The notes beneath the pieces were generated by a model. That model ran no database searches, was not told where the DNA came from, and saw only the letters and a list, made by a program, of their open reading frames with translations. A stretch of 64,000 nt of DNA, taken from the NCBI GenBank assembly GCA_014237395.1, contig JABZFP010000001.1:57496-121495 (forward strand). The letters are read 5' to 3'. This document shows, in pieces, positions 1 through 10,136 of this stretch. The stretch's first letter is position 1; every line of letters starts with the position of its first letter. A program made the position numbers and the translations under genes. This DNA is from Desulfobacteraceae bacterium. Lineage in GTDB: Bacteria; Desulfobacterota; Desulfobacteria; Desulfobacterales; UBA5852.

Positions 1-1
1 G

Positions 2-1078
2 GCCCGCTTCGAGCTGATCGACATTTATCAGAAACGCCCCGACAAAGCGGCCACGCAACGCAAGATCATCACCCTTTATCAAGCGATTTTGGACGAAGAC
101 CCTGAAAACGTCCATGCGACTTGTGGACTGGCGTGGTATTATCATCGGATCGGTGAAGAAAAGAAGGCTGTCACACTTCTTCGTGCGTTAGCTGAAACCA
201 CTTCCGAGAACGACCTTGTCCGTGTCATTTTCAGAATGTATATCGAGCCTGGCTTAAACCGTGAAGGTGCCTTCATCATGGAAGAAATTTTGGAGGTGCG
301 CAGCGATTTCGGCAATCTGCACTACCTGTTAGGCGTGGCCTACAACGAACTTGAGGACAGCGCGCGGGCCATGACGCATTTCAAGGCAGTTCCGCCGGAT
401 TCCCGCTTTTACCGCGATGCGGTGATTCAGCAGGCCTTCCGCTACAATGACGACGGCCAAATCGATGCCGCGATAGGCCTGCTTGAAACCGCATTGTCGC
501 ATGAACCGGATCATCCTGATTTTCTCATTTATCTGGCCTCCCTGTATGAAGAAAAAGAGGCTTACGCGAATGCGTTATCCTTGCTGGAGCGCGCGATCGC
601 TGTGGCGCCTGAAAACGAGCGGGCATATTTTCGGCTGGGCGTCGTTTACGACAAAATGGAACGGAAAGATGATTCCATTGCCGCCATGAAGCAGGTGATC
701 GTACTGGACCCTGAGCACGCCAATGCGCTGAACTACCTCGGATATACTTATGCCGACCTGGGCATCAACCTCGAAGAGGCCGAAAAACTGGTCCAGAAAG
801 CACTCGCCCTGAAACCGGACGATGGTTACATCACCGACAGTCTCGGATGGGTTTACTACAAGCAGGGACGGTACCAGGAAGCGCTGGCCGTTCTGCTGAA
901 GGCGGCGGAACTGGTTGCGGACGATCCCATCGTGCTTGAGCATGTCGGAGATGCCTATCAAAAATTAGGTGAAAAAAGCAAGGCGCTCGAATACTACCGC
1001 AAATCGTTGTCGATTCGCGAAAAAGACCGGGAAGTGATTATCGAAAAGATCGAATCCCTGGAAAAACAAATCCCTTGA
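2..1078 (+). CDS. TPR-repeat protein, 5' end cut by window edge
   Basis: The reading frame is open to the first base, so the true start lies outside the window and the gene is partial. The visible 358 residues are a run of 34-residue tetratricopeptide repeats, clearest in the C-terminal half with the alternating small and aromatic residues typical of TPR helices (for example around DSLGWVYYKQGRYQEAL). TPR arrays are protein-protein interaction scaffolds. In this position, just before a lipoprotein gene, a role in envelope biogenesis is plausible but is inference. No enzyme motif is seen. Confidence 0.85.
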   Translation, partial: ARFELIDIYQKRPDKAATQRKIITLYQAILDEDPENVHATCGLAWYYHRIGEEKKAVTLLRALAETTSENDLVRVIFRMYIEPGLNREGAFIMEEILEVRSDFGNLHYLLGVAYNELEDSARAMTHFKAVPPDSRFYRDAVIQQAFRYNDDGQIDAAIGLLETALSHEPDHPDFLIYLASLYEEKEAYANALSLLERAIAVAPENERAYFRLGVVYDKMERKDDSIAAMKQVIVLDPEHANALNYLGYTYADLGINLEEAEKLVQKALALKPDDGYITDSLGWVYYKQGRYQEALAVLLKAAELVADDPIVLEHVGDAYQKLGEKSKALEYYRKSLSIREKDREVIIEKIESLEKQIP

Positions 1079-1139
1079 GACGGCCCGATGCAACCGGGTG
1101 TGAAAGCGCCGGCCCGAATAGTGGCCAGGAAATGATGTC

Positions 1140-1964
1140 ATGATCGGCATTCCATTCGATAGCGTCCGACACGGCCTTTTTCGCTTCGTCATCGTTTATC
1201 CGTTGTTGACGGGTCTGACGTTTTTTATTTCGGGTTGTGCCGGGTGGCTGGGCCAGCCGACGGAAATCCAATACGACAGCGAAGCCACACAACAATTGAT
1301 AGACCGGTTGACGACGGCCAATGCCGGCCTGGACGCATTTAGAGGGAAGGGCAGGGTGGTTGTCCATATGCAAGGCGCCCGGCCAATCAACAGTCCTGCG
1401 GCATGGGTGGGCGCGGAACCGGGGCGTCTGCGGTTTGCTTTCAGAAGTATACCGGCGGGACCGCCTGTTTTTGAAATGAGCTGTGATGAAGTGTGGCTGA
1501 CGGCCCTTGATTACCAGGAACAAAAATACGTTAAACGAAAAGTAGGGAATAACAGCCTTTCAAGTTTTCTGCCGGTTTCCATCAAATGCGCCGATCTGTT
1601 TGGCCTCATGGTGGGACGCCCGCCGGAAGTGGACTACGATGCCGCGCGGTTGGCGCCTCCTGGATCGGAGGACGACGGCACGATCGTGATCCTGCTCCAA
1701 CGGCGCTTCCGCGGCACGGTGGGACGCATCCGTGTGATGAGCGATACGGGTGAATTCTGCGGGGTTGAACTTCTCGACATTCACGGCAATCGTCTTTACG
1801 CAGCCCGGGTGGACGGGATGCAGACGGTCGACGGCTACCGTCTTCCGGCCCGCATCATGCTGAGTGGGCCGGAAGGAAGCATCGAGCTGGAGATACAGCG
1901 CACCTGGCCGGGGGCTTCCATTTCAGAAAATCTATTTCAGATTGCCCCCCCCCAACCGGATTGA
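1140..1964 (+). CDS. LolB/DUF4292-like outer-membrane lipoprotein
   Basis: A 274-residue protein with an N-terminal hydrophobic segment ending in a lipobox (ISGC, Cys about residue 33), so it should be exported and lipid-anchored. The rest is beta-rich, with repeated strands of the kind found in LolB and the DUF4292 family, which bind or carry lipoproteins or lipids between the membranes. It starts 61 bases after the TPR gene and probably shares its transcript. The function is inferred from architecture only; no catalytic residues are expected or seen. Confidence 0.7.
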   Translation: MIGIPFDSVRHGLFRFVIVYPLLTGLTFFISGCAGWLGQPTEIQYDSEATQQLIDRLTTANAGLDAFRGKGRVVVHMQGARPINSPAAWVGAEPGRLRFAFRSIPAGPPVFEMSCDEVWLTALDYQEQKYVKRKVGNNSLSSFLPVSIKCADLFGLMVGRPPEVDYDAARLAPPGSEDDGTIVILLQRRFRGTVGRIRVMSDTGEFCGVELLDIHGNRLYAARVDGMQTVDGYRLPARIMLSGPEGSIELEIQRTWPGASISENLFQIAPPQPD

Positions 1965-2029
1965 TGGCAGCGGCGTTAAGCATAGGGGTGGCGGTTATCC
2001 CTTTTCCGCTTGATTCAAGGTGACATCCC

Positions 2030-2806
2030 GTGGAAATGGTCATTGCCCTGGAGCATCGCCTCCGCCGTTGCCGAAATGTCCGCACATTGGGTGTTCGCAC
2101 CAATTTCGTCGACTATTCCGATGACGAAATACGCGCCATTCGCCAAGCCCCCAAAATTTATTATCCCTCTGTTTTTTATGCGGATTTGTTCGACGCTATA
2201 GGAAAACCCCTTTTCCCCAGCTATCACACCTACAAGTGCGTCCAGGATAAAATCAAACAGACGGCGTTGTTTTATCTGCTTGACATTCCCCATCCCTTTA
2301 CACGGGTTTTCTACGGCAAACGGCGGCTGGAAAAGATTGTCCGGGTCTTTACGTTTCCGCTGATTGCCAAGATTCCACGGGGGTCAGCGCTGGGGCGCGG
2401 GGTGTTCCTCGTACAAAACGAGGAGGAACTGGCGGCCTATTTACGGCTGTCGCCGGTGGCCTATATCCAGGAATACCTTGCGCTCGATCGGGACATTCGG
2501 GTGGTGGTGATCGGGGACCGGGTGGTCCACGCCTACTGGCGTCTGGCGGCCCAGGGCGAGTACCGTAGCAATGTCGCCGCCGGAGGCACGATCTCCCTTG
2601 AAAAAGTGCCGGAAAAGGTTTTGACGCTGGCGCTGCATACCGCCCGGGCTTGTGGGTGGGACGATGTGGGAATCGATATTTGTGCGCATCAGGGTCGCTT
2701 CCTGGTGCTTGAAGCCAATATGAAATATGGTAAGGAAGGGTTTCGCCGGGCCGGTATCGACTATTTCAAAATGATGGAGGAGATGATTGACAATGGAGCG
2801 ATATGA
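2030..2806 (+). CDS. RimK-like ATP-grasp protein
   Basis: About 258 residues matching the ATP-grasp fold of the RimK family: a phosphate-binding stretch near RGSALGRGVF, the acidic IQEYLALDRDIRVVVIGD segment and the C-terminal FLVLEANMKYG with the Glu-x-Asn metal ligands. RimK relatives ligate amino acids to protein or peptide acceptors; the substrate here cannot be told. The start is a GTG behind AAGGTGA; an ATG two codons later is an alternative. The 3' end overlaps the next gene by 14 bases, which suggests translational coupling. Confidence 0.75.
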   Translation: MEMVIALEHRLRRCRNVRTLGVRTNFVDYSDDEIRAIRQAPKIYYPSVFYADLFDAIGKPLFPSYHTYKCVQDKIKQTALFYLLDIPHPFTRVFYGKRRLEKIVRVFTFPLIAKIPRGSALGRGVFLVQNEEELAAYLRLSPVAYIQEYLALDRDIRVVVIGDRVVHAYWRLAAQGEYRSNVAAGGTISLEKVPEKVLTLALHTARACGWDDVGIDICAHQGRFLVLEANMKYGKEGFRRAGIDYFKMMEEMIDNGAI

Positions 2807-3959
2807 CGCCGATGTCCTCGGGCTTTTGAAGACTTCCCTGGAACAGCGCGAAGCGGCGTATCTGTCACCGGTGGCAACATTGAGCAGCCGTGCCCAACGC
2901 CGCGAATCGGAAGACGCCCCGGGGGGGTATCGGCAGGATTTTTCGCTCGATGTGGATCGTATTCTGCATTCTTTGGCGTATACGCGCTATATCGACAAAA
3001 CCCAGGTTTTTTACCTGATTCAGAACGACCATATTACCCATCGGGTATTGCATGTCCAACTGGTATCGAAAATTGCCCGCACGATCGGCCGTTTCATGGG
3101 GCTGAACGAGGACCTGATCGAGGCCATTGCGTTGGGTCATGACATCGGCCATGCGCCTTTCGGTCATGATGGTGAGACCTTTTTGAGCGCCCTGTGTGAA
3201 GCACACGGCATCGGTGCCTTTCAGCACAACTTGCAGAGTGTTCAGTTTTTGGATCGGGTGGAACGCAAAGGACGGGGGTGGAACCTTTGCCTGCAGACAC
3301 TGGATGGCATTGTCTGCCATGACGGTGAAGTTCATAATCAGTTGTTGAAGGCGGATTGGGGTAAAACATTTGATACCTTCGATCAAAGCATGGCGGATAA
3401 AAAGCACCAGCCGGCCCTGCCGCTGACCCCGATGACGCTTGAAGGCTGCGTGGTGCGGATGGCTGATACGATCAGCTATATCGGCCGGGACATCGAAGAC
3501 GCCATTCGCCTGGGGATTCTGTCACGTGGTGATTTGCCCGCCGACGTCGTCGATGTGCTGGGCTGCACCAACGGCACGATCGTCTATAATTTGGTCACCG
3601 ATATTATCCAGAACAGTTATCGCCAGCCTTATGTGGCGTTCAGTCCCACGGTATCCAGCGCCCTCAAATCCCTCAAAGGTTTCAATCTGGATCGGATCTA
3701 TCTAAACCCGATAATAAAAAAACATACCGAAAATATTCGAGTACTTTTTGAATATTTATTCGAGCAATACTTGAACGATATCGAACAGGGCCGCGAAAAC
3801 TCCGTCATCTTTCTGAGGTTTTTAAAGGACATGGACGACCACTACATGCGGGATCATTCACCGGCTGAAGTGGTGCGTGATTTCATCGCCGGTATGACCG
3901 ACAAATACTTCCTGCAGCAATGCCCGGTCGAAATGAGGCCGCGGGTGGAAATTCGGTGA
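2793..3959 (+). CDS. HD-domain deoxynucleoside triphosphate triphosphohydrolase (dGTPase-like)
   Basis: A 388-residue HD-superfamily protein. It shows the metal-binding His (about 83), the HD pair (about 116-117, ALGHDIGHAPFGHDGE) and a downstream Asp (MADTISYIGRD), the layout of dGTPase/dNTPase enzymes that hydrolyse dNTP to deoxynucleoside and triphosphate. The start chosen is the ATG behind a GGAGGAG site, which overlaps the ATP-grasp gene by 14 bases; a TTG two codons earlier is possible. Substrate preference is not readable from sequence. Confidence 0.85.
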   Translation: MERYDADVLGLLKTSLEQREAAYLSPVATLSSRAQRRESEDAPGGYRQDFSLDVDRILHSLAYTRYIDKTQVFYLIQNDHITHRVLHVQLVSKIARTIGRFMGLNEDLIEAIALGHDIGHAPFGHDGETFLSALCEAHGIGAFQHNLQSVQFLDRVERKGRGWNLCLQTLDGIVCHDGEVHNQLLKADWGKTFDTFDQSMADKKHQPALPLTPMTLEGCVVRMADTISYIGRDIEDAIRLGILSRGDLPADVVDVLGCTNGTIVYNLVTDIIQNSYRQPYVAFSPTVSSALKSLKGFNLDRIYLNPIIKKHTENIRVLFEYLFEQYLNDIEQGRENSVIFLRFLKDMDDHYMRDHSPAEVVRDFIAGMTDKYFLQQCPVEMRPRVEIR

Positions 3960-4035
3960 TCTTCATTTTTAGCCCATCAGGACCGCATCAACCGATTATG
4001 CCGGCCGGAAAACGATTCGGAAGGCGTGGTTAATA

Positions 4036-4794
4036 ATGGCAGGCAAACACACAGTGGCGGAGGAACGATCCTATCGTCGTCTGGCGATGATGGACCGACT
4101 GGTCGCTTTCCAGGTGACGGTCCAGGAAACCGATTTGATGGTCCAGGCGTCTCAGGACCTCACCGCTGTTTGCCGGGAAGAAGTTCTGTCGCAACGGTCT
4201 TATATCGATCACTATATTCGTCGGTTTCCGTCTTTCCGGACAACATTGTCACCTTGGCAACAGGATGATCCCGCCCCGGAAATTGTCCGCATGATGATCG
4301 CGGCCGGCAAGCAAGCCGGCGTTGGCCCCATGGCAGCGGTTGCCGGAGCGATGGCGGAAACCGTGGGACTGGCATTGCAGCGGCACTCCCGCGAGGTTAT
4401 CGTTGAAAATGGCGGTGATATTTTCATGGCGGTAAAAGGGACTGTGACAATCGGACTCTATGCCGGAGCCTCCCCCCTGAGCATGCGTATTGGACTGCAG
4501 CTGGAACCCGGTCCGAAGCCTTTGGCCGTATGCACATCGTCCGGGACGATCGGGCATTCATTGAGCCATGGGAGGGCGGATGCGGTATGTATCGTTGCGC
4601 GCCAGTGCGCGCTGGCGGATGCGGCCGCCACAGCGGTTGCCAATCGTGTTTCGGCAGGCGACGCGATACCGGAAGCCATCCGATTGGCACGCTCGATCGA
4701 GGGTGTCGAAGGCGTGGCAGCCGTATGCGGCGAAAAGGTCGGGCTATGGGGAAATCTCCGCATCGTAAGGCTTGACAAGGGAAAAAAGGCTTGA
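4036..4794 (+). CDS. UPF0280 family protein (ApbE-related fold)
   Basis: A 252-residue protein matching the UPF0280 family, whose members share a fold with ApbE flavin transferases. The family-typical segments GVGPMAAVAGAMAE and IVENGGDIF are both present. In ApbE proteins the corresponding region binds FAD and metal; UPF0280 members have no proven reaction. It starts 76 bases after the dNTPase gene on the same strand. The family call is firm; the molecular role is unknown. Confidence 0.85.
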   Translation: MAGKHTVAEERSYRRLAMMDRLVAFQVTVQETDLMVQASQDLTAVCREEVLSQRSYIDHYIRRFPSFRTTLSPWQQDDPAPEIVRMMIAAGKQAGVGPMAAVAGAMAETVGLALQRHSREVIVENGGDIFMAVKGTVTIGLYAGASPLSMRIGLQLEPGPKPLAVCTSSGTIGHSLSHGRADAVCIVARQCALADAAATAVANRVSAGDAIPEAIRLARSIEGVEGVAAVCGEKVGLWGNLRIVRLDKGKKA

Positions 4795-4980
4795 ATTCTA
4801 ACGACAAAAAGATTAGTTTCACCGATTAGCTCTTGACGATTGGATCCTCTGCGGCTTCAACGCGGCATCGACCAGCGCGCCGGGAAACCATCCGTCAATT
4901 TGAGCAGAGCCGTCCATGAAAACCACCGTCGGCGGTTCGTCATGCAATCGCCAACCCCCTCATAATGGGAGAACAGCCTG

Positions 4981-5376
4981 ATGAAAAAAGTTAAAATTGG
5001 CTTCTGGCTTCTTTTGATCGCATTCCTGCTGCTCGTTGGTTTTCAGAATAAGGCGTTTTTTTTGCAAAAACATAGTTTTGACCTGAATCTTTGGGTTACA
5101 GCGCCGTACCAATCAACGGAAATTTATAACGCCGTATTGTTCGGAGGGTGTTTTCTCGCCGGTCTCGTCATTGCCTATCTCTCGGGTCTCTTTGACCGAT
5201 TTAAAGCCAACAAGACCATCAAGCAGCTGACAAGCACCATAAACGACCAGAAGACCCAAGCCGAACAGTTAAAAACCGAAATCGAAGCGCTTAAAACCAG
5301 TTCCACCCAGCAAATGGCAACGATCATTGATGCAAATCCGGAAGAGGACAACGTTTCAGCCAGTACCACCGGTTAG
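4981..5376 (+). CDS. LapA-domain (DUF1049) inner-membrane protein
   Basis: A 131-residue protein with two membrane helices (about residues 5-24 and 50-72) separated by a short loop, followed by a charged coiled coil of about 50 residues and an acidic tail. This is the layout of LapA/DUF1049 proteins, small inner-membrane scaffolds linked in enterobacteria to lipopolysaccharide assembly control (LapA with LapB). No lapB-like gene is adjacent. The 186 bases upstream show no other gene. Confidence 0.7.
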   Translation: MKKVKIGFWLLLIAFLLLVGFQNKAFFLQKHSFDLNLWVTAPYQSTEIYNAVLFGGCFLAGLVIAYLSGLFDRFKANKTIKQLTSTINDQKTQAEQLKTEIEALKTSSTQQMATIIDANPEEDNVSASTTG

Positions 5377-5478
5377 CGCGGACGTGACATCTTTTTCCGG
5401 ATCAATCCGGCCGGCGCGTTATCTACCCGATGATCGTCGTCAACGATTGCGGCATCGAAGTCTCCGAGTTTTTTCTGA

Positions 5479-8100
5479 ATGAGTTCTTCCAAACTGACCC
5501 CCATGATCAAGCAGTATCTGTCCATCAAGGACGACTATCCGGATGCGATTTTACTGTATCGAATGGGGGATTTTTACGAGATGTTTTTCGAGGACGCGGA
5601 AACGGCTTCCCGCGCGCTTGAAATCACCCTCACTTCCCGCAATAAAAATGACAACAAACCCATTCCCATGTGCGGTGTGCCGGTGCGTGCCGTCCAGGGC
5701 TATATTGCCCGCCTGGTGGATAGCGGTTTCAAAGTGGCGTTGTGCGATCAGGTTGAGGATCCGGCTCAAGCCAAAGGTCTGGTCAAACGCGAAGTCGTGC
5801 GGGTGCTGACACCGGGCATGCTTCTCGAGGACGAACTGCTCGACCGTTCAAGCAATAATTACATCCTGGCCATGGCGGTTCACAATGAGACGATTGGCTT
5901 GGCCTACCTGGATATTTCCACCGGCACCTTCCGCTTGACCGAAACCGACGACTGGCCTGCCGCAGGCGATGAAGCCTTGCGTGTCGATCCGCGTGAAATA
6001 CTGATCCCCGAATCTTTCCGCGGGGATGTCCGGTTTGAAGGATTGACCGCGCCTTTTGTCGAGAGGCCAGTGACAACCCTTGACGACAAAGTATTTTCCC
6101 ACGCCCGCGGACGTGAGCAACTGATGACGATGTTTCATACCATGTCGCTGGAAGGTTTCGGCTGCGAGTCCATGAAAGCCGGTATCCGCGCCGCCGGGGC
6201 ATTGGTCCATTACCTCAAGGAAACCCAAAAGCAGGCGGTTGACCATTTCAACGGCATTGAAACCTATCATCTCAACGGCTATATGTGGGTCGATGACCGC
6301 TCGTGTCGCAATCTTGAACTGGCGGCCAATCTGCAGACCGGTTCCCGCAAGGGAACCCTTCTCGATGTGCTGGACCAGACCCGCACCGCCATGGGCGGGC
6401 GGTTGTTGCGGGAATGGCTGCGTTATCCCCTGATGGATCGGGAGCAGATCATCCAACGACATGACGCCGTTGCCGAGGGGCTCGATCAAAATCGGCGGCG
6501 GAACGCCATTCGAACCGGACTGAAACAGGTCCATGATCTCGAGCGGCTGGGCAGCAAAATATCCATGGGACGTGCCAATGCGCGCGATCTGGTCGCCCTG
6601 AAGCAATCGTTGCAGGCCCTGCCGGCCCTGTTCGATCTTCTGGCGGAACTGAAATCCGAGGCCTACCGCAGCGATGTTGATCTGAACCCTTTAGCAGCGC
6701 TGGCGGATCGGATTGAAAAGGCGGTGCGTGAAGATGCGCCGCCGGTCCTGAATGAAGGCGGCTTGATCAAGACGGGCTACGATCCGGAGTTGGACGAGCT
6801 CGTTCAAATCAGTCGGGACGGCAAAGGCTACCTGGCACAGTTGGAGGCCCGTGAACGCACCGCCACCGGCATCAATGCCCTCAAGGTTCGCTACAACAAG
6901 GTTTTCGGATACTACATCGAAGTGCCCAAAGCGCGCACAACCGAAGTGCCCGGGCACTATGTGCGCAAACAAACCCTGGTCAACGCCGAGCGTTACATCA
7001 CGGATGAGCTCAAGACATTCGAAGCCAAGGTGCTGAATGCCGAAGAACGTCGCGCTAACCTCGAGTTCGAGCTGTTCAATGCCGTGCGTGCCGAGGCAGC
7101 CCGCCATCATGCCCAAGTGAAACATACAGCCATGTTCCTGGCAACGGTCGATTGTTTGATGGGACTGGCGGAGGTTGCGGAGCAACGGCATTTCGTCCGC
7201 CCCGACATCAATACGGACGGTGTCATCCATCTTGAAGAAGGGCGCCATCCGGTGATCGAGCAGATGCTGACGGGAGAGCGTTTCGTGCCGAACACCATTC
7301 ATATGGATATGGCGTCCGAGCAGGTGTTGATCATCACCGGCCCCAACATGGCCGGAAAATCCACCGTCCTGCGCCAAGTGGCCCTGACGGTTCTGATGGC
7401 CCAGATGGGCGCTTTCGTACCGGCCGAAAAAGCGTCGGTACCCGTCGTGGATAAAATATTTACGCGTGTCGGGGCGCTTGACAATCTCTCCCAGGGACAG
7501 AGCACCTTCATGGTGGAAATGCAGGAGACCGCCAATATCCTGCGCAACGCCACCGCCAACAGCCTGGTCATTCTGGATGAAATCGGGCGTGGCACGAGCA
7601 CTTATGACGGCATGAGTATTGCCTGGGCCGTGGCGGAATATCTGCACGATCTGGACGGCCAAGGCGTAAAGACCCTGTTTGCCACGCACTACCATGAACT
7701 GACGGATTTGTCCGCCGCGTGCCCCCGGGTCAAGAACCATAACATCGCCGTCAAAGAATGGAACGACGAGATTATTTTTCTGCGTAAGCTGGTGGACGGG
7801 GGCACCAATCGCAGTTATGGCATTCAGGTGGCGCGCCTGGCGGGAATTCCCGACACGGTCATCAAACGATCGAAAAAAATCCTGGCCGATATCGAAAAAG
7901 ACGGCCGCGGTGTGGGCCGGTCGGATGGCGTCGGTAAGCCGAAGACGCCGCCTTCCGGACAAGTCCAGCTGGATCTATTCAAACGACCGGGGCATGCCGT
8001 CATCGAGCGATTGTGCCGTATCGATGTCTCCCGCACAACGCCGATGGACGCTCTGAATTTGCTGAGTGAATTGCAGGATTGCGCGCGCTCGGATATTTAA
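5479..8100 (+). CDS. mutS: DNA mismatch repair ATPase MutS
   Basis: An 873-residue full-length MutS. Near the N-terminus, GDFYEMFFEDAE carries the mismatch-reading Phe-x-Glu. The C-terminal ABC-type ATPase has Walker A GPNMAGKST (about 621-629), Walker B/signature DEIGRGTSTYDG (about 700) and the conserved FATHYHEL. MutS recognises mispairs and small loops and hands over to MutL; mutL is not in the window. The ATG start agrees with the usual MutS N-terminus although its ribosome site is weak. The gene ends close to the amidase gene. Confidence 0.98.
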   Translation: MSSSKLTPMIKQYLSIKDDYPDAILLYRMGDFYEMFFEDAETASRALEITLTSRNKNDNKPIPMCGVPVRAVQGYIARLVDSGFKVALCDQVEDPAQAKGLVKREVVRVLTPGMLLEDELLDRSSNNYILAMAVHNETIGLAYLDISTGTFRLTETDDWPAAGDEALRVDPREILIPESFRGDVRFEGLTAPFVERPVTTLDDKVFSHARGREQLMTMFHTMSLEGFGCESMKAGIRAAGALVHYLKETQKQAVDHFNGIETYHLNGYMWVDDRSCRNLELAANLQTGSRKGTLLDVLDQTRTAMGGRLLREWLRYPLMDREQIIQRHDAVAEGLDQNRRRNAIRTGLKQVHDLERLGSKISMGRANARDLVALKQSLQALPALFDLLAELKSEAYRSDVDLNPLAALADRIEKAVREDAPPVLNEGGLIKTGYDPELDELVQISRDGKGYLAQLEARERTATGINALKVRYNKVFGYYIEVPKARTTEVPGHYVRKQTLVNAERYITDELKTFEAKVLNAEERRANLEFELFNAVRAEAARHHAQVKHTAMFLATVDCLMGLAEVAEQRHFVRPDINTDGVIHLEEGRHPVIEQMLTGERFVPNTIHMDMASEQVLIITGPNMAGKSTVLRQVALTVLMAQMGAFVPAEKASVPVVDKIFTRVGALDNLSQGQSTFMVEMQETANILRNATANSLVILDEIGRGTSTYDGMSIAWAVAEYLHDLDGQGVKTLFATHYHELTDLSAACPRVKNHNIAVKEWNDEIIFLRKLVDGGTNRSYGIQVARLAGIPDTVIKRSKKILADIEKDGRGVGRSDGVGKPKTPPSGQVQLDLFKRPGHAVIERLCRIDVSRTTPMDALNLLSELQDCARSDI

Positions 8101-8156
8101 CAACCTTTCAGCCGCAACACGCAGCGCGGATGACCGTCGATAATGCACGGAAAGCT

Positions 8157-10136
8157 ATGGTAAACATCTCCAATAAAACAATGCTCTGCAGCCTGTTTAT
8201 GGTCTTCCTGCTGGTGATTCCGGGCGTTACCCATGCGGAAGCCGTCCGCGATCAGTATTTCAAGGCTGAAAACGCCTATAAAAAAATGCTGGCGTCTCCC
8301 AACCAGCGGAAATATCGTCATCACTGGCTGCGGGTCATAGCGGAATTCCAGAAAGTATACGATGCCGACCCTGATGGATCCTGGGCGGCGGCAGGTCTCT
8401 ATCGGACGGGTGCCACCTATGTCGAGCTTTACCGGCGATCCGGCCGCCAAAGCGATCGGGATGCCGGTATCGAGCGCCTCCAAAAGGTCCGGCGTGAATT
8501 CCCGCGCAGCGCCTATCGAGCGAAGGCCGCGAGCTACCTGAAGGAATTTCCGGCAGCGAAAAGCCCGCCTAAGGTAGAAAAGCCGCCGAAGCCAACGCCA
8601 ACCGAGGCCGCTGCGCAGCGACAATTCGATCGTGCTGATAACTGCCAGACCCGTCTGAAGCAAAACCCACGACGCACCAAACATCGGGATGTCTGGCTGA
8701 CCTGCATCAGCGCGTATGAGGACGCCTACAAGGCGGATCCGGAAGGGCCCCTGGCAGCCGCCAGCCTTTTCAAAATGGGATCGCTCTATCAGGAACTGGC
8801 GGAACATTCCAAAAGCAGTTCCGATCGCGAGGCCGGCGAAGCGCATCTGCGCAACCTGATCAAGGCCTATTCGGCCAGTCCCTACAGCCCCATGGCCAAA
8901 GCGCTGTTGGGCGAGAAAAGCGCACCGCAAACCAGCCAAACGGATCCGGCGCCTCCCGAAGAAATGCCCGATGCGGCCGATCAGCAAACATCATTGTTTG
9001 CTGTGTCCGGCCTTCGCTACTGGTCCAACCCCAACTACACGCGTGTGGTGGTGGATACCAGTGGCAAAACACCGTATTTTCATCGCCTGCTGAAAAAAGA
9101 CCCGGATCTGAAAAAACCCCAGCGGCTTTATGTCGATTTGCAGAATGCGCGCCTGGCCAAAGATTTTCCCAAAACGATTCCCATCAACGACGATCTCCTG
9201 ATCGATGCCCGTGCCGGTCAATACAAACCGGATACGGTGCGGGTGGTCGTCGATCTTAAATCTTTCAAGACCTACAAAATTTTTTCACTGATGAATCCTT
9301 TCCGGATTGTGATTGATGTCTGGGGGAAGGGCGGTGCGCCTGCATCGCCGCCGCCGCAGACGACGGTCAATCTGCCGAAAGGTAAAATTCCGCCGGGGTC
9401 GCTAGCCAGATCGTTAGCGCTGGGCGTCAGCCGTATCGTCATCGATGCGGGTCATGGCGGCAAAGACCCCGGGGCGAAAGGGTATTACCGCGCGGCGCGT
9501 GAGAAGGATATCACCCTCAATATCGCCAGGAAGCTCAAGAAGAAATTGGTGGACCGAATTGGGTGTGACGTTATTATGACGCGCAGCAACGATCGATTCC
9601 TGACGCTGGAGGAACGCACGGCGTTAGCCAATACCAAAGACGCCGATTTGTTTATCTCCATTCATGTCAATGCGCACCGCAACAAAAACGCATACGGTAC
9701 CGAAACCTATTTTCTGAACCTGGCCACCGACGAGGATTCGATTCGTGTGGCCGCCATGGAAAACGCTACTTCCACAAAAAATATCAGTGATTTGCAGACC
9801 ATCTTAATGGATCTGATGCAGAACGCCAAAATCAACGAATCGAGCCGCTTGGCCAGTTATGTTCAGACCAACATGGTGCACCATCTCAAGAAAAAGTATG
9901 GTAATGTGAAGGACAAAGGTGTCAAACAGGCCCCTTTTTACGTGCTGTTGGGGGCCCAAATGCCGGCGATCCTGGTGGAAACTTCCTTTATCAGCAACCC
10001 CCGCGAATGCAAACGTTTGATGGACCCCGCGTATCAGGATCGACTTTGTGACGGCATCGTGACTGGGATCGAAAAATACATTAAGGACACCAGCCCGACC
10101 GCCTTCCAGAAAAAGTCGACGTCCATAAGGCAATGA
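8157..10136 (+). CDS. N-acetylmuramoyl-L-alanine amidase with AMIN domain
   Basis: About 659 residues. In order: a signal peptide (MVNISNKTMLCSLFMVFLLV...), two TPR-like repeats separated by a Pro/Lys-rich linker, an AMIN domain (about 275-400, peptidoglycan or pole targeting) and a C-terminal Amidase_3 domain. The zinc site is visible as DAGHGGKDPGA, the second His in ISIHVNAH, and a late Glu in VETSFISN. It cleaves the stem peptide from muramic acid in the periplasm, as AmiC does. The ATG chosen gives a clean signal peptide; in-frame starts upstream would overlap mutS. Confidence 0.93.
   Translation: MVNISNKTMLCSLFMVFLLVIPGVTHAEAVRDQYFKAENAYKKMLASPNQRKYRHHWLRVIAEFQKVYDADPDGSWAAAGLYRTGATYVELYRRSGRQSDRDAGIERLQKVRREFPRSAYRAKAASYLKEFPAAKSPPKVEKPPKPTPTEAAAQRQFDRADNCQTRLKQNPRRTKHRDVWLTCISAYEDAYKADPEGPLAAASLFKMGSLYQELAEHSKSSSDREAGEAHLRNLIKAYSASPYSPMAKALLGEKSAPQTSQTDPAPPEEMPDAADQQTSLFAVSGLRYWSNPNYTRVVVDTSGKTPYFHRLLKKDPDLKKPQRLYVDLQNARLAKDFPKTIPINDDLLIDARAGQYKPDTVRVVVDLKSFKTYKIFSLMNPFRIVIDVWGKGGAPASPPPQTTVNLPKGKIPPGSLARSLALGVSRIVIDAGHGGKDPGAKGYYRAAREKDITLNIARKLKKKLVDRIGCDVIMTRSNDRFLTLEERTALANTKDADLFISIHVNAHRNKNAYGTETYFLNLATDEDSIRVAAMENATSTKNISDLQTILMDLMQNAKINESSRLASYVQTNMVHHLKKKYGNVKDKGVKQAPFYVLLGAQMPAILVETSFISNPRECKRLMDPAYQDRLCDGIVTGIEKYIKDTSPTAFQKKSTSIRQ

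Noticed and set aside
6691..7962. A 423-residue minus-strand frame inside mutS
   Set aside because: It is a complement shadow of a certain gene in GC-rich DNA, with no ribosome site and no recognisable domain.
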